NCBI GenBank assembly: GCA_004525355.1
Contig: SPCK01000135.1
Location: forward strand, 1-6,339
DNA: 6,339 bases
Source: Spirochaetales bacterium
GTDB taxonomy: Bacteria; Spirochaetota; Spirochaetia; Treponematales; UBA12059
Direction: 5' to 3'
This document shows, one piece after another, positions 5,323 to 6,339 of the stretch (the first letter of the stretch is position 1; every line of letters begins with the position of its first letter). A model generated the notes under the pieces. It saw only the letters and a program-made list of their open reading frames with translations, had not been told where the DNA came from and ran no database searches. A program made the translations under genes and the position numbers.

Positions 5323-6339
5323 TTCTGCTGTTCCCTTGCCTTGGGATATTCGATACGCGAATGGAAATGTCCGGCCAGAATGCGCACGAACGTATTGCCG
5401 ATGATTCCCAGGTCCCGGAAGGTCAGCTCGGAACGAGCCAGCTGACCATGGTCGAATTTTTCCATGATCATCTCCCTGACGAACTGTTCCAGCTTGACCA
5501 TGGACGGCCGCTTGAGCGTGCGGGACGCTGCCTCGACGCAATCGGCCAGCATGACAACGGCGGCCTCCTTGCTTGATGGGGCGGGCCCCGGGTAACTGAA
5601 GTCCTCCGTGCTTGTCTCGGCGGAATCCTTCTGCGCCTGAGCGAAGAAGTAACTGATCAGCGAAGTGCCATGGTGTTCGGCGATGATAGCCCGTACCGAT
5701 TCCGGAAGCCGGAGCGCCTCAGCCCGTTCAAGGCCGAATTTGACGTGGCTCCTGAGGACTGTGGCGGACAGCCGTGGGTTGATGTCGTCGTGTTTGTTGT
5801 ATCCGGACTGATTCTCAATAAAGTATTCGGGCTGCTCGGTCTTTCCTATGTCATGGTAATAAGCACCGACCCTCGCCATGAGCGCGTCGGCTCCGATTTC
5901 CCTGCAGGCGGATTCCGCGAGATGCGCTACCGTTATGGAATGGCTGTAGGTTCCCGGGGCCACGGACAGGAGTCGCTTGAGAGCGGGAGCGTTGAGGTCG
6001 GACAGTTCCTGCAGGCGGAACACGGTAGCCGAATTAAGGGCCTGTTCGAGGATGGGCAGGAATCCGAGGGCCAGGATTGCGCAGAAGAAGCCATTCACCG
6101 CGGCCCAGGATCCAAGGCCCAACGCACCAGCCGGTCCTCGACCGGCCAGCGCGCCGAGTGAGAACCCCACCAGGAACTGCAGGACGGACAGCAGGGTCCC
6201 GGCCCGGACCAGGTCGATGCGTTTTTCCGCCTTGCGTACCATGAGTACGCCACCGATACCCGAGGACAGGGCCAGAGCGAACGACGATGCGTCCAGCCCA
6301 GTCGCTATGAGCAGGCTAAAGGCCAGGGACAACGTGTAC
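5319..6339 (-). CDS. pgpH: PgpH-type 7TM-HD cyclic-di-AMP phosphodiesterase (C-terminal part)
   Basis: Only the C-terminal 339 residues are in the window; the frame is open to the edge, so the TTG at 6332 is an internal codon, not the start. Counting from that TTG, three hydrophobic segments (about 3-31, 44-64, 75-98) are the last part of the membrane domain. A cytoplasmic HD domain (about 120-330) follows. Metal-site residues are present: H131 (TYSHS), H160-D161 (YYHDIGK), H196, H220-H221 (EHHGT) and D264 (LADCVEA). The spacing is close to that of Listeria PgpH. Family hallmarks PEYFIENQ, DFSYPGP and SRIEYP are also seen. The reaction expected is hydrolysis of c-di-AMP to pApA at the membrane. 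The missing N-terminus would carry the extracellular 7TMR-HDED domain. In Firmicutes pgpH also directly precedes ybeY, supporting the call. Confidence 0.93.
   Translation of the reverse strand, partial: YTLSLAFSLLIATGLDASSFALALSSGIGGVLMVRKAEKRIDLVRAGTLLSVLQFLVGFSLGALAGRGPAGALGLGSWAAVNGFFCAILALGFLPILEQALNSATVFRLQELSDLNAPALKRLLSVAPGTYSHSITVAHLAESACREIGADALMARVGAYYHDIGKTEQPEYFIENQSGYNKHDDINPRLSATVLRSHVKFGLERAEALRLPESVRAIIAEHHGTSLISYFFAQAQKDSAETSTEDFSYPGPAPSSKEAAVVMLADCVEAASRTLKRPSMVKLEQFVREMIMEKFDHGQLARSELTFRDLGIIGNTFVRILAGHFHSRIEYPKAREQQK

Noticed and set aside
5323..5541. N-terminal extension of ybeY to 5541
   Set aside because: It lies inside the HD-domain gene in another frame. The start at 5322 gives a standard-length YbeY with an ATGA overlap.

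Overview
The window carries two transcription units, both read on the minus strand (right to left), and a repeat-rich left end. The gene order HD-domain c-di-AMP phosphodiesterase, ybeY, CorC/TlyC-type CBS protein, exported TPR protein, together with the GC-rich codon use, suggests a spirochaete of the Treponema/Spirochaeta group. I recall the same order in treponemes (YbeY, TlyC and a TPR protein side by side), but could not check it here, so the taxonomic call is an inference.

Right part (6339 down to 2073): a tightly packed operon. It starts with the C-terminal part of a PgpH-type 7TM-HD protein that runs off the right edge. It continues with ybeY (rRNA maturation endonuclease), a TTG-started CBS-pair/CorC_HlyC protein without the usual membrane domain, and a 671-residue secreted TPR protein. 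All three junctions are 4-bp start/stop overlaps (ATGA, TTGA, ATGA), so translation is probably coupled. The cytoplasmic genes link second-messenger turnover and ribosome quality control. The TPR protein is the envelope-directed member and has an unusual C-terminal region.

Middle (1684-2072): a 389-bp gap. Next to the TPR stop it holds a GC-rich imperfect palindrome (1958-2023). Nearer gdhA it holds an abrupt AT-rich stretch with a plausible sigma-70-type promoter (-35 at 1778-1783, -10 at 1755-1760, 17-bp spacer). Two similar AT-rich boxes lie exactly 21 bp apart just upstream of it, a small palindrome sits inside the spacer, and a leader hairpin and a strong Shine-Dalgarno follow. No Rho-independent terminator is visible for the TPR operon.

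Gene at 337-1683: a full-length 448-residue hexameric-type glutamate dehydrogenase with all catalytic motifs. Its dinucleotide-fold residues resemble the NAD-type Clostridium symbiosum enzyme more than the NADP-type E. coli enzyme. Its transcript should end at a clear Rho-independent terminator (235-271).

Left end (1-240): a 123-bp tandem repeat, of which two near-identical 94-bp blocks are visible. Each block contains a strong hairpin, and the last copy is bracketed by a perfect 16-bp inverted repeat. It looks like the edge of a non-coding repeat family or a small palindromic mobile element, and it is the least explained part of the window. I see no defence system, CRISPR array, tRNA or rRNA.
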